From: Gemmatimonadaceae bacterium
Lineage (GTDB): Bacteria; Gemmatimonadota; Gemmatimonadetes; Gemmatimonadales; Gemmatimonadaceae
Length of the DNA: 64,000 nucleotides
Assembly: GCA_035533015.1 (NCBI GenBank)
Contig: DATLUQ010000011.1
Span: forward strand, 1 to 64,000
Direction of reading: 5' to 3'
A program made the position numbers and the translations under genes. Positions 1-8,102 of this stretch are shown here, piece after piece (the first letter of the stretch is position 1; each line of letters starts with the position of its first letter). The notes under the pieces are model-generated. The model had not been told where the DNA came from and ran no database searches. It saw nothing but the letters and a program-made list of their open reading frames with translations.

Positions 1-259
1 GATCATATTCCCATGAAGGAGCCAGGAATATGCCAGCGTCGTGTACGTACGCGGTCGACAACGCACGGGCTTGAGCGGGCGTGACCGAGCCCGGAGGGAG
101 CGAGGCGAGTTTGAAGGTGCCGTCGGGCTGCAGAGCAGCCGTGGCGGCACCCGTCACGGCCGCTGCAATGTTTGGCCGCGCCGGACCACTCGGTGCCTCA
201 TTGCAGGCGGTGGCACCGCAGCCAAGGCAGGTCGCCAACAGCGCGCCGAGTAGGCGCAT
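1..259 (-). CDS. Lipoprotein, paralogue of the 1600-2526 gene (partial, left edge)
   Basis: The reading frame starts at the ATG read on the minus strand at 257-259 and is open to the window edge, so only about 86 N-terminal residues are visible. The start reads MRLLGALLATCLGCG, a short hydrophobic segment with candidate lipobox cysteines at residues 11, 14 and 19. Residues from about 30 onward align with the plus-strand lipoprotein at 1600. Shared features are a G-A-A-x-A-A-L/I stretch, an LQPDG/ILPNG turn, an A-x-A-x-x-L-x-x-A-Y helix, and L-x-PSW at matching spacing. The two genes point away from each other. Function is unknown; it is likely an envelope-anchored protein. The homology is my reading by eye. 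Confidence 0.7.
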   Translation of the reverse strand, partial: MRLLGALLATCLGCGATACNEAPSGPARPNIAAAVTGAATAALQPDGTFKLASLPPGSVTPAQARALSTAYVHDAGIFLAPSWEYD

Positions 260-1599
260 CAGATCAACTCCACCATCAAGAAACATCTGACCGCCGGGCG
301 AGCACGGCGTCGTGCCACGTCATGCAATGAGAACAGAACGACGGCAGCACCACCGGTGTCAAGTTGTGTAATCCAACTGTCAAGACCTCTCAAGACTCTT
401 ACGTAGTATAGCGTGATTCAGATCCACTAAGATAATGTCAACCTCGCCCGCCACGACTTGTGCGGAGAGAATGGGAGACCTAATGCTTATTTCCATAAGC
501 CAGGCCATCGCACGAGAGACGTGGACATTACGAGGACCCGCCGACGAGCGCTGCTCCAGTTCCGCGCGACATTGTCCGTGGAGCGCCTCGGGTCCAGCGA
601 CGTGTCCGATGCGTACCCGACGCCGGGACGCGTGGAAACTCAGGGCTGTGAAGTTGGTGCTGGGCGAAGGAGGTAGCGGTGGCGCAGGCGGGTCGGGAGT
701 TTGACTTCTGCCAGGCAGTGCCCAGCCGGTGGCCGTGGACCCTTGCCAGAGTTCCGTGGAACGCCGCCCACGTGTCTCGCAGACAGCAGACGAAGCCGGA
801 GTCGTGGGAGTTCGCCCGACTGCGCAATCAAGTGGCGCGGCTCATGGGGAACCGCGAGATCCGGAAGAGTTGTGACCTGTATCGGCAAGAAGTCGACGTG
901 AGTTTTGATTTCGTGGCGAAGTATGTGAGGGTCACGCGGTTGTCGGTGGAGCACGAACCCACCGTCCTCTCGCAGAACGATGTCTGCGCATCGCTTTTGC
1001 GTAAGCCGACCCACCCCGCCTCGGCCTCAGCGACAACTCGCATCACGGACTCAGCGCATCAGGCTGAGCGCAGCAGCATCGCCTTCAACATATTGGACCT
1101 ACGGGTCGCGGTCAGGCGCCTCCGGAGAAAGGCGTCGCCGACTTCCGGGCCATCTGGCCCAGCGGCTAATGGCACAAGGTCACGGCCGCGCTCGACGGAT
1201 GCTCGCGACGCGCCGCCAATTGATCGAGGCCGGCGACGACGACGCGCCAGCACCTGACGGACTCGCCGATCGTGACGGTGTAACAGGGTGGGCCGACAAC
1301 CACCGTGCGGCAGAGTCCGACCGACGCATCACATGACGAAGCCTTCTGCGACGAACCGATCGCTTTGGACGTTACCCGCGACCACCTGTTGCTGCGCCAC
1401 GCTTAGCGGCGCGACAAATGGGGAACATTTCTTCTCGACCGCGAAACGCAAGCGCACCAGTCGCCAGCACATATATGTCTATGCGCAAGGGCGCGCGGCC
1501 TGGCGCCGAGGCATGGCGTCAGGGGCAACCGACGCCCAGTCAACCGAGAGCGCGAAGCAGCGGCTTCGCTCAGCGTCCATCGAACCGTGGAGTTATCGC
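260..1599. other. 1.3 kb between divergent lipoprotein genes, no supported gene
   Basis: Short open frames occur on both strands, but none has a recognisable domain, signal or convincing start, and they overlap in conflicting frames. Positions 355-440 are AT-richer than the surroundings and contain two TCAAGAC copies about 10 bases apart (380-396). This is the most likely place for a promoter of the minus-strand lipoprotein. The rest may be decayed coding DNA. Confidence 0.5.
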
Positions 1600-2526
1600 A
1601 TGCGGCAAACTAGTGGATGGCTATTGGCATGTCTTCTCATCGTGCTCGCCGGCTGTGGCAGATACCTGGATCGCCCGACAGCGCCCTCACTCCGCGAGTC
1701 AGTCCCCAACCTCACAGGATCGGTCGTCGGCGCCGCCGCCGCCGCAATCCTACCAAACGGGGAATTCGAACTGCCAAGCCAGTACACGGGAGGGTTGTCG
1801 GCGACGGAGGCCGCTAAGTTAGCGTTAGCGTATGGGCACATGGCCGGCCGCTTCCTCGAGCCCTCATGGGCGTGGGATCGCAATGGCGAACCGATTGATG
1901 TGAGTGCGCTCAAGCTGTGTGGAAGAGTGTACTTGGCGGAGAACGCATTTGCCGAGCTACCGGCTTCAGCTGGTCCCGCGCTTCAGCAACGAGTGGAAGC
2001 GCAATGGCTGGTTTTGCTCTGTGGTTCCGCTGGGGATCCAGAGGTCAGCATCGCGGTTCCCGTTCGAGACACCAACCTGTATGTCCGGTCGGACAGCGTT
2101 ATCACGAACGTCGCCACGGCTTACTTCTTATCTACGGGGGTGCGTGGTGTGGCTTTCCCCCCCACCCCGGAGGATGCAGCTCAAGCTGTCGCAGCCGCGA
2201 CTGGGATGCGCGTGTCGGAGGTTCCGACATTGGTACTACCGCCTCCGCCGTACCTACCGCAGCTCGCCCAATGGCGGCTGACGCTTGAGGCCCCAGCGAC
2301 AGTGGTTCGGCGCGATACACACTCGGCGACGAGCACATTCGAGATTTACTTCGGCTACGGTCATGTGGTTGCCGCCTCCACGTATGGACTCTGGCTTGCC
2401 CTGGACGATGCGACGACGATGCCACGTTTACCCTTAGCCTTCCACCGCAACGGTGTCACGATTCCGCTCCTGCTACGAACGAATTACGCCGACCAGTTTG
2501 CACGTGTTGATGGGGAGGACAAATGA
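1600..2526 (+). CDS. Predicted lipoprotein (308 aa), unknown function
   Basis: The open frame extends upstream to 1288. I chose the ATG at 1600 because it begins a textbook lipoprotein signal: MRQ, a hydrophobic run, then a V-L-A-G-C lipobox with Cys at about residue 19. The mature protein has no domain I recognise. It resembles the minus-strand gene at the left edge from the G-A-A-A-A-A-I segment through L-x-PSW (about residues 42-90), so the two are paralogues. It overlaps the next lipoprotein by 4 bases (ATGA), so the two are probably co-translated. Export to the outer membrane or periplasm is inferred from the signal only. Confidence 0.75.
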   Translation: MRQTSGWLLACLLIVLAGCGRYLDRPTAPSLRESVPNLTGSVVGAAAAAILPNGEFELPSQYTGGLSATEAAKLALAYGHMAGRFLEPSWAWDRNGEPIDVSALKLCGRVYLAENAFAELPASAGPALQQRVEAQWLVLLCGSAGDPEVSIAVPVRDTNLYVRSDSVITNVATAYFLSTGVRGVAFPPTPEDAAQAVAAATGMRVSEVPTLVLPPPPYLPQLAQWRLTLEAPATVVRRDTHSATSTFEIYFGYGHVVAASTYGLWLALDDATTMPRLPLAFHRNGVTIPLLLRTNYADQFARVDGEDK

Positions 2527-3605
2527 CGCTTTCAAAGTGTCTGTCAAGCGTTACCTTTGCGGCGCTCGTCGTTGCTACCCTTGGCACCGGGTGCCCTAAC
2601 GGTCAACAAACCACATGCGGTGGCGGCGGTAACAACAACGATGGGTGCGGGCACAACGAATGCAAGCCCACCGTCAACTCCGCATGGACTGATAGTCGCC
2701 TGGGCCTACAGGTCATCACGCCACCGTGTCCCTATACGGTGGGTTCGAAGTCCGCAGGTATCGGATACGGGGGCGATGACACTACGCGCCATGGCAATTT
2801 GACCTGGGACTCCCAAGCCAACTTTTATGTGTTGGACACGGTAACGGATAACACGATAATCCAGCAGACCGGCGTGCAGTTTACCGCCTTTGCGTTCGAC
2901 ACCAGTTTGTATGGCGCTCATTTCTTTATGACCGGTTACCCGGGCACTTATACCGTGCCCGGTAACGACACACTCACTGTGGATGAGCTCGAGAGTACGG
3001 CGGATAACATGTACTACGGTGGTTCTCCGCTGGCGTGGGAGATCATCCACGGCCACATCAACAACTCGAGTCAAGCCCTGATCGGTGCCAACGCCGCCGT
3101 GGAAGGTGCGCCGACGATGTGGCGGAGCGAGCCGGCGTGGGATACGACTGCATACGCGTTCAAGTGGATCCTAGACGGCACCCAGGTGGCCACCACCGAC
3201 GAGTACACCGCGTCGCTCTCCACTGGGTTGCATACGCTGTCGAATGTGACGATTCGCACCGACAATAGCCGTGACTCGGTAGTTCTGGCTGTTAAAGCGT
3301 ATGATGCTGCGATCAACGGCCCGACGACGGTTCGGCCATTCGCGACCTGCACTTGGTATGGCTCTGCTTCGAACGGCTCGTCTCCATACTCATACGATTG
3401 GACATCACCCGTGTCGTCGAGCGACCAGTATTTTACCTATGAAAACGGCTCGAACGATGGCGAGGCCTTTTATCTGACGCTGGACGTGACGGACGCGGCG
3501 GGATACGAAATTCCGCTCACCGAAACAATTCACGTGAGCACCAATGCGCCTATCTGTCCGGACGTCCCTATTCGCGGAGGGCAACTCGCCACTGGTGGGC
3601 AATAG
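2523..3605 (+). CDS. Secreted lipoprotein with Ig/PKD-like repeats (360 aa)
   Basis: Starts at ATG 2523 inside the preceding stop. The signal region is followed by a candidate lipobox cysteine at about residue 24 (L-G-T-G-C). A Gly/Asn/Cys-rich low-complexity linker follows (about residues 30-48). The remainder is rich in Thr, Ser, Tyr and Asn. Its short beta-strand-like stretches resemble PKD/Ig-type surface domains near residues 215-345, for example FKWILDG and YSYDWTSPV. No catalytic motif is visible. It is probably exposed on the cell surface and works with the lipoprotein encoded just upstream, but the role is unknown. Base composition is less GC-rich than in the housekeeping genes. Confidence 0.75.
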   Translation: MTLSKCLSSVTFAALVVATLGTGCPNGQQTTCGGGGNNNDGCGHNECKPTVNSAWTDSRLGLQVITPPCPYTVGSKSAGIGYGGDDTTRHGNLTWDSQANFYVLDTVTDNTIIQQTGVQFTAFAFDTSLYGAHFFMTGYPGTYTVPGNDTLTVDELESTADNMYYGGSPLAWEIIHGHINNSSQALIGANAAVEGAPTMWRSEPAWDTTAYAFKWILDGTQVATTDEYTASLSTGLHTLSNVTIRTDNSRDSVVLAVKAYDAAINGPTTVRPFATCTWYGSASNGSSPYSYDWTSPVSSSDQYFTYENGSNDGEAFYLTLDVTDAAGYEIPLTETIHVSTNAPICPDVPIRGGQLATGGQ

Positions 3606-3658
3606 GAATCAACCGACGATTTTGTCTCACCGTCTTCTTGAACACGGTAGAGAGAGCC

Positions 3659-3696
3659 GGCATGCCTTCGCGCCCTTTGGGGTGCGAAGGCATGCC
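3659..3696. terminator. Strong hairpin after the lipoprotein pair
   Basis: A perfect 13-bp stem (3659-3671 with 3684-3696) encloses a 12-base loop. It lies 54 bases after the stop of the second lipoprotein and just before the IS remnant. No T-run follows, so it may be a factor-assisted terminator or an element-end structure. Confidence 0.5.
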
Positions 3697-3704
3697 ACCT
3701 CCGC

Positions 3705-4550
3705 CTACCGGGGCCTGATCTTCCCCGCAACTTGGGGGCGCATGTATGGCGGGTCGGTTGACGTAGCAGTTAAGACGAATGCTTTAGCAAGACTCTCGGG
3801 CATGGCGTTGCAAAGTCCGTGATGGGGCCGAGCTCCGCTATAATCCCACCGCCACTGCTCGTTCTGGATCCTGGCGTCGGCGAGGTCGAGGAACCTATTC
3901 GCCGAGAGACATTCGTCCTGCAGCTTGCCGTTAATGCTCTCGATGAACGCGCTCTCCATCGGCGTGCCCGGGGGGATGAACCGGCGCTTGATCCCGCGCC
4001 GGCAGGCCCACGCGTCGAACTTCCAGTTTGTAAACCTGCTCCCATTGTCGCAAACCAGCGCGGTTGGCAACCCGCGTCGATAGGCGAGCTCCGCTCCGCC
4101 ACAACGGCGATCACGGCGGCGCTCGAGAGATGTGTGTCGACGGCAATCACGAGCCACTTCCGGGTGAGGTCATCGAGGACCGTGAACGCGCGGAACGGCC
4201 GACCATCGGCAAACGTGTCGCTGCCGACGTCCATGGACCAGCGCTCGTTCGGCGCGACGGGTGCCGGTGGAACGATCCGGGGCATGCTCACGTGCTCCCG
4301 GCGCCGGTGGCGCTCCACGGCGAGATGCTCCTCGCGGTAGAGCCGCTCGGTTCGGTTGTGATTGGTCACCAGCCCCTCGCGCGCGAGGAGTCAGTGGAGC
4401 TGCGGACTCCCCCACCGCGGCCGCTGCCCGCCAGCACCCACAGGCGCCGCCGCACCGGAGCATCCCGCGCCGGCCGGTGCGACGCGTAGCGATAACTCGA
4501 CGCGGCGATGCCGGCCACGCGGCAGGCGCGCCGATCGGAGGCTGGGCCGG
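3705..4550 (-). pseudogene. IS3-family OrfB transposase, frameshifted remnant
   Basis: Pieces of one IS3-type OrfB lie in successive frames on the minus strand. The helical region (VAGIAASSYRYASHRP) is near 4480-4530. The middle part (LYREEHLAVERH, then ERWSMDVGSDTFADG) is at about 4150-4370. The C-terminal catalytic part (LVCDNGSRFTNW, FIESINGKLQDEC) is at about 3720-4080. All three DDE residues can be pointed out: D in SMDV, D in CDNG, and E in FIES. The frame changes at about 4380 and 4090, so the protein cannot be made intact. No OrfA belonging to it is seen immediately upstream. Confidence 0.85.
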
Positions 4551-4564
4551 CGGTCTGGAGCCAG

Positions 4565-4800
4565 GTGACCGGTACAGCCGGCCCAAGATCTTCAACACCG
4601 ACCAGGGGGCGCAGTTTACCTGCGCCGCGTTCACCGGCCTGCAGCGCGGCCAAGGCATTCAGATCAGCGTGGATGGCCGGGCCTGCTGGCGCGACAATAT
4701 CTTCGTCGTGTGCCTCCGGCGCACGATCAAGTACGAGGAACACCATCCCCGGATGCGTCACTCGCGTCAGACCACCAAAACGGCCCTCAGCAGAGTTTCA
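4565..4800 (+). pseudogene. Second IS3-family transposase fragment (OrfB C-terminal part)
   Basis: The plus strand encodes IFNTDQGAQFT, then WRDNIFVV and RTIKYEE, matching the region around the second catalytic Asp and the third catalytic position of IS3-group OrfB. In active members the third motif reads FVERLWRT. Here the Glu position is Val (FVVCLRRT), so the piece is dead as well as truncated. It faces the opposite way from the neighbouring remnant and belongs to a different IS3 subgroup. Confidence 0.75.
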
Positions 4801-4929
4801 GGACCGACACTAGGCTAACCAGTAGCGCCAGGTGGAAATTCAGGGCGAAGTTGGAGTGACCCCCACGGGCTGGACAGAAGCAGGGTCAGGATTTGACTTT
4901 CGAGGCCGTACCTGCGGCGGCCATCATAG

Positions 4930-4995
4930 CGCAGACGTACCGCCGCTTTAGCACGGAGTTCAAGCTGGGCCTGATCGAAGCGTATATCGCCGTCC
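4930..4995 (+). pseudogene. Short IS3-like OrfA fragment
   Basis: About 20 codons read [17 protein letters not shown], the usual N-terminal helix of IS3-family OrfA proteins ('RRRxTxEFKxxxVxxY'). The similarity stops abruptly near 4993, where a different reading frame encodes a permease tail. The boundary therefore looks like an insertion or deletion junction. Confidence 0.55.
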
Positions 4996-5001
4996 GCGGC
5001 C

Positions 5002-5157
5002 CGGGTGCTCGCAGGCTTTCCGTATGCGACGACCGCCACCGACCCCGTGGCATTCGCCGGGGTGGCGCTGCTGCTCGGCCTGGTAGCGCTCGCTGCGAGT
5101 TGGCTGCCAGCGCGCCGGGCAGCGCGTATGCCGCCGAGCGACGTATTGCGGGGCTAA
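5002..5157 (+). pseudogene. Severed C-terminus of an FtsX/MacB-type ABC permease
   Basis: In the frame ending at TAA 5155-5157 the DNA encodes about 50 residues. They comprise [20 protein letters not shown], a transmembrane helix, then [10 protein letters not shown] and a DVLRG ending. This is the conserved last helix and tail of FtsX/MacB-family permeases, where the usual tail is PARRAARxxPxxALR. No upstream part exists here. The gene was cut by the IS activity to its left, or was carried in as a fragment. Confidence 0.75.
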
Positions 5158-5482
5158 AGCTGGGAGCGCGACGAATGGAGCATGGGCGTTGGCGGCTTCA
5201 CCTGACCCGCGGAAGCTGATCGCGTGAAACCTTCCCTGCGGAACGACTCTCCGGTTGTCCCGCTGACAACGTGCTCACGCGTTCTCGGTCGAGCGAATGC
5301 AAGTCCGCCTGTCTAGGGGCTCCGTCTCTATCAAGAGTGGATCCAATCGGCGTGCGATCTCGAATGGTCGATCCTCAGCGGATTTCTCGTCCCGCTGCCG
5401 TTCCGAGTATCGACGGCCATCAACTGCGCGTCCCGGGCAAGCCCCTCCGGGCCGTGTCCAAGCGATTCACCGCGCGGAGCCA
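5158..5482. other. Intergenic, no gene seen
   Basis: 325 bases between the permease tail and the end of the hybrid kinase gene. I see no open frame with recognisable content, no clear hairpin with a T-run and no further transposase similarity. Confidence 0.4.
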
Positions 5483-7387
5483 CTATTCCGCTGGCCGATC
5501 AATGGCCTCGCGCACGGCGCGGGCGAGTTCCGCTGCTCCAAATGGCTTCGGCAGGAAGGCGAAGCCTTCGGCGTTCGGCCCCAGATTTCCGGCAGCCCCC
5601 GATGTCAGCAATACCTTGAGCTCAGGGAGTACCGTCCGCATCCGGCGCGCGATCTCGATTCCGCTCTCGTCGGGCAAGTTCACGTCCAGGATCACGAGGT
5701 CCGGCGGCGGAGTCAAGCGCACGACCACCTCGACCGCCGCCCGGCCGGTTCCCACGCTGTGGACGGTATAGCCGCGGTTGGCGAGCACCCGGCGCGCGAT
5801 GCTCCGCAGCTGCTCCTGGTCCTCGACAACCAGCACGGTTTCGGTTCCGGTCAGCGGACGATCACTCACGGCAGCCGCCGGTTCCGTCGCGACGCCTTCG
5901 GCGCGCGGGAGGAACACGCTGAACGTCGATCCGCGTCCCAGTCGGCTCTCCACCGCAATGAAGCCGCCGAAACCATTGATGATCCCGTAGCTCGTGGCCA
6001 AGCCGAGTCCCGTTCCCTTATCCCGGTCCTTCGTCGTAAAGAACGGCTCGAAGAGACGACGTCGCACGTCTTCCGGCATACCGGCTCCCGTGTCTGTTGC
6101 CTCAATGACCACCCATCGGCCGGCCTGCATCCCGGGCGGCGCCTGTCCGCTCCCGAAGTCCCGATTAAACGTGCGGAGCGTGAACGTGCCCCCGTCAGGC
6201 ATCGCATCTCGCGCGTTGGCGGTGAGATTGGTGATGACCTGCTCCAACTGTTGACGATCCGCGTGGACCGTGCCGAGTTCGGACGCCATCTCGGTTCGGA
6301 GTTCGATCCGCTCGCCGAGGAGGCGGCGCACAATCCGATCGGCCTCCGCGAGCAGGCCATTCGCGTTGAACATCGTGAGTTCCGTCTTCTGCCGGCGTGC
6401 GAAGGTCAGGAGTTGCCGGGTAAGCGTGGCCCCACTGCTCGCCGCGTGGCGAATGCTGGTGAGCGTCTCGCGGGCCGGCTGCACGAGGTCGGATGCGCCC
6501 AGCGCGAGTTCGGCCTCTGCGAGAATGACGGCGAGGAGGTTGTTAAAGTCGTGCGCCATCCCGCCCGCCAACCGTCCCACGGCATCGAGGCGCTGCGACT
6601 CGCGGAGATGTTCCTCAATGCGTCGCCGCTCGGTGATGTCCTCGTACAGGGCGAGCAGCCCGGTCACCCGGCCCTCGGCATCGGTGAGCGGCGCCTGCGT
6701 CAGGCGGACATCGACGCGTTGCCCGCTTCGCGTTCGTCGGGCCGCCTCAATGCCAACGAACATCTCACCGCGAAGCGAGGCCGCCCGCAGGGCGCGATCT
6801 CGATCGATGTCCTCCGTGAGGACGATCGGTGGGACCTGCTGCATGGCCTCCGCCGCCGTCCACCCGAATAGACGCGCCGCGGCGGGATTCCAAAGCGTGA
6901 CCCGGTGCTCGCGGTCATACGTGATGATGGGCAGGGGCGACGCATCGAATGTCGCGCGGAGCACCTGCTGCGTCATCTCAAGCTGATGCTCCGTGCGCCG
7001 TAACCGCCACCGGCCCTCGGCCAGGCGCAGCGTGCGCACGAGGTGCGTGGGTTCCACGGGTTTGAGCAGATAGTCACACGCTTCGTCGCGCAGCGCGCGG
7101 ATGGCCGTCTCCACGGTCGCGTTGCCGGTGAGAATCACGACCTGCAACTCGTGGTCAGCATGGCGGAGCTCGCGGGTCAGATCCAGCCCGTTCATGTCGG
7201 GTAGGCGCAGGTCCACGACGGCGACGATCGGCGCGGGTCGGAGATTCGCCTGCAATGCCAGGGCGGCGCGGCCATTTGGCGCCCCATGGGGAGCGAATCC
7301 ATGCAGCCGGAGGATGTCGACCGCCGTCCCCCGGAGGGCGTCGTCATCATCGACGAGCAAGACGGACGGCGACTCAGCGCGTTCCAT
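5483..7387 (-). CDS. Hybrid sensor kinase: receiver-PAS-HisKA-HATPase-receiver (634 aa)
   Basis: Cytoplasmic signalling protein with no membrane segment. An N-terminal receiver spans about residues 8-120 (DDDD acidic pocket, VVDLRLPDMNG phospho-Asp, K in LLKPVEP). A PAS domain covers about 145-255 (WNPAAARLFGWTAAEA). The dimerisation helix carries the phospho-His in MAHDFNN, and a HATPase has NARDAMPDGG and the GTGLGL lid. A C-terminal receiver spans about 515-630 (VVILDVNLPDESG reads LVILDVNLPDESG). It overlaps the upstream double-receiver gene by 14 bases. It is last in a three-gene operon and probably passes phosphate between its own receivers and that partner. No output domain is present. 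Confidence 0.9.
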   Translation of the reverse strand: MERAESPSVLLVDDDDALRGTAVDILRLHGFAPHGAPNGRAALALQANLRPAPIVAVVDLRLPDMNGLDLTRELRHADHELQVVILTGNATVETAIRALRDEACDYLLKPVEPTHLVRTLRLAEGRWRLRRTEHQLEMTQQVLRATFDASPLPIITYDREHRVTLWNPAAARLFGWTAAEAMQQVPPIVLTEDIDRDRALRAASLRGEMFVGIEAARRTRSGQRVDVRLTQAPLTDAEGRVTGLLALYEDITERRRIEEHLRESQRLDAVGRLAGGMAHDFNNLLAVILAEAELALGASDLVQPARETLTSIRHAASSGATLTRQLLTFARRQKTELTMFNANGLLAEADRIVRRLLGERIELRTEMASELGTVHADRQQLEQVITNLTANARDAMPDGGTFTLRTFNRDFGSGQAPPGMQAGRWVVIEATDTGAGMPEDVRRRLFEPFFTTKDRDKGTGLGLATSYGIINGFGGFIAVESRLGRGSTFSVFLPRAEGVATEPAAAVSDRPLTGTETVLVVEDQEQLRSIARRVLANRGYTVHSVGTGRAAVEVVVRLTPPPDLVILDVNLPDESGIEIARRMRTVLPELKVLLTSGAAGNLGPNAEGFAFLPKPFGAAELARAVREAIDRPAE

Positions 7388-8102
7388 GACCGTCGAGCAC
7401 GTCGAGCAGTTCGGGCACCGGGATCGGTTTCATAAACGCCGCATCGATTAGGTTGGCCGCTGAGCTTTGCACGGTCTCGGCAAGCGCCGCCGAATGGCCG
7501 CTGTACAACACCAACAGCACCGATGGGCTGACGCGCCGGATGGCGAGGATCCCGGCGCTTTGCTCCACGCCCGGCAGCTTCAAGTCGAGGATAACCGCCC
7601 CTGGGGCGTCTTGTTCCAGGAGCGCGAGCGCTTCGGGAAGGGACCGAGCCTTCGTGGGCACCAGCCCATGATCGGCCAGGAGGTCGGCCAGTGTCGTGAG
7701 GTACGCCGGATCGTCGTCCACGACGAGCACCGTCCGTGCCTCTTTCGCCGCTTCGTCCAGGAGCGCGAACAGATCGGTGAGCTCCACGGGTTTCCGGAGA
7801 ATCTGAAGCGCACCCTCCGCTTCGGCCCGGGCCAGCAACTCTTGCGCCGCATACGCGGTCATAAGGACGACGCGCGTTCCGGGTCGCCGGGTCTTGATGT
7901 CGCGCAACGCCGAGACGCCGTCGACCTTTGGCATGCGCACATCCATCAGGACGACATCCACGGCATGAGCCTCCGCAAGGGCCGATGCCTCGGCGCCGTC
8001 GTACGCTCGGACCGTTTCCCAGCCCCGCAATTCCAGAATGTCGCAGAGTGTCGCCACCATGGCGCGATCATCGTCGACCACGAGGATGCGCTTCGACATC
8101 AT
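7374..8102 (-). CDS. Tandem receiver protein (two REC domains, 242 aa)
   Basis: Two response-regulator receiver domains in tandem. REC1 covers about residues 4-118 (VVDDDRAM, phospho-Asp in VVLMDVRMPKVDG, K in ILRKPVE). REC2 covers about 124-238 (VVDDDPAY, phospho-Asp in AVILDLKLPG, K in FMKPIPV). No DNA-binding or enzymatic output domain follows. It starts at ATG 8102, overlapping the stop of the histidine kinase (ATGA), and overlaps the hybrid kinase by 14 bases. It is likely a phosphate relay or sink between the two kinases. Confidence 0.9.
   Translation of the reverse strand: MMSKRILVVDDDRAMVATLCDILELRGWETVRAYDGAEASALAEAHAVDVVLMDVRMPKVDGVSALRDIKTRRPGTRVVLMTAYAAQELLARAEAEGALQILRKPVELTDLFALLDEAAKEARTVLVVDDDPAYLTTLADLLADHGLVPTKARSLPEALALLEQDAPGAVILDLKLPGVEQSAGILAIRRVSPSVLLVLYSGHSAALAETVQSSAANLIDAAFMKPIPVPELLDVLDGHGTR

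Noticed and set aside
679-1257. Plus-strand frame of 192 codons between the lipoprotein genes
   Set aside because: No domain, no signal, conflicting overlaps with other frames, and nothing recognisable; left as non-coding or decayed.
5002-5157. An intact small membrane protein
   Set aside because: The frame has no start and matches only the last helix and tail of FtsX/MacB permeases, so it is a remnant.
5297-6871. Plus-strand open frame of 524 codons
   Set aside because: Antisense to the hybrid kinase. The amino-acid run is Arg/Glu/His-rich without structure, a shadow of GC-rich third positions.
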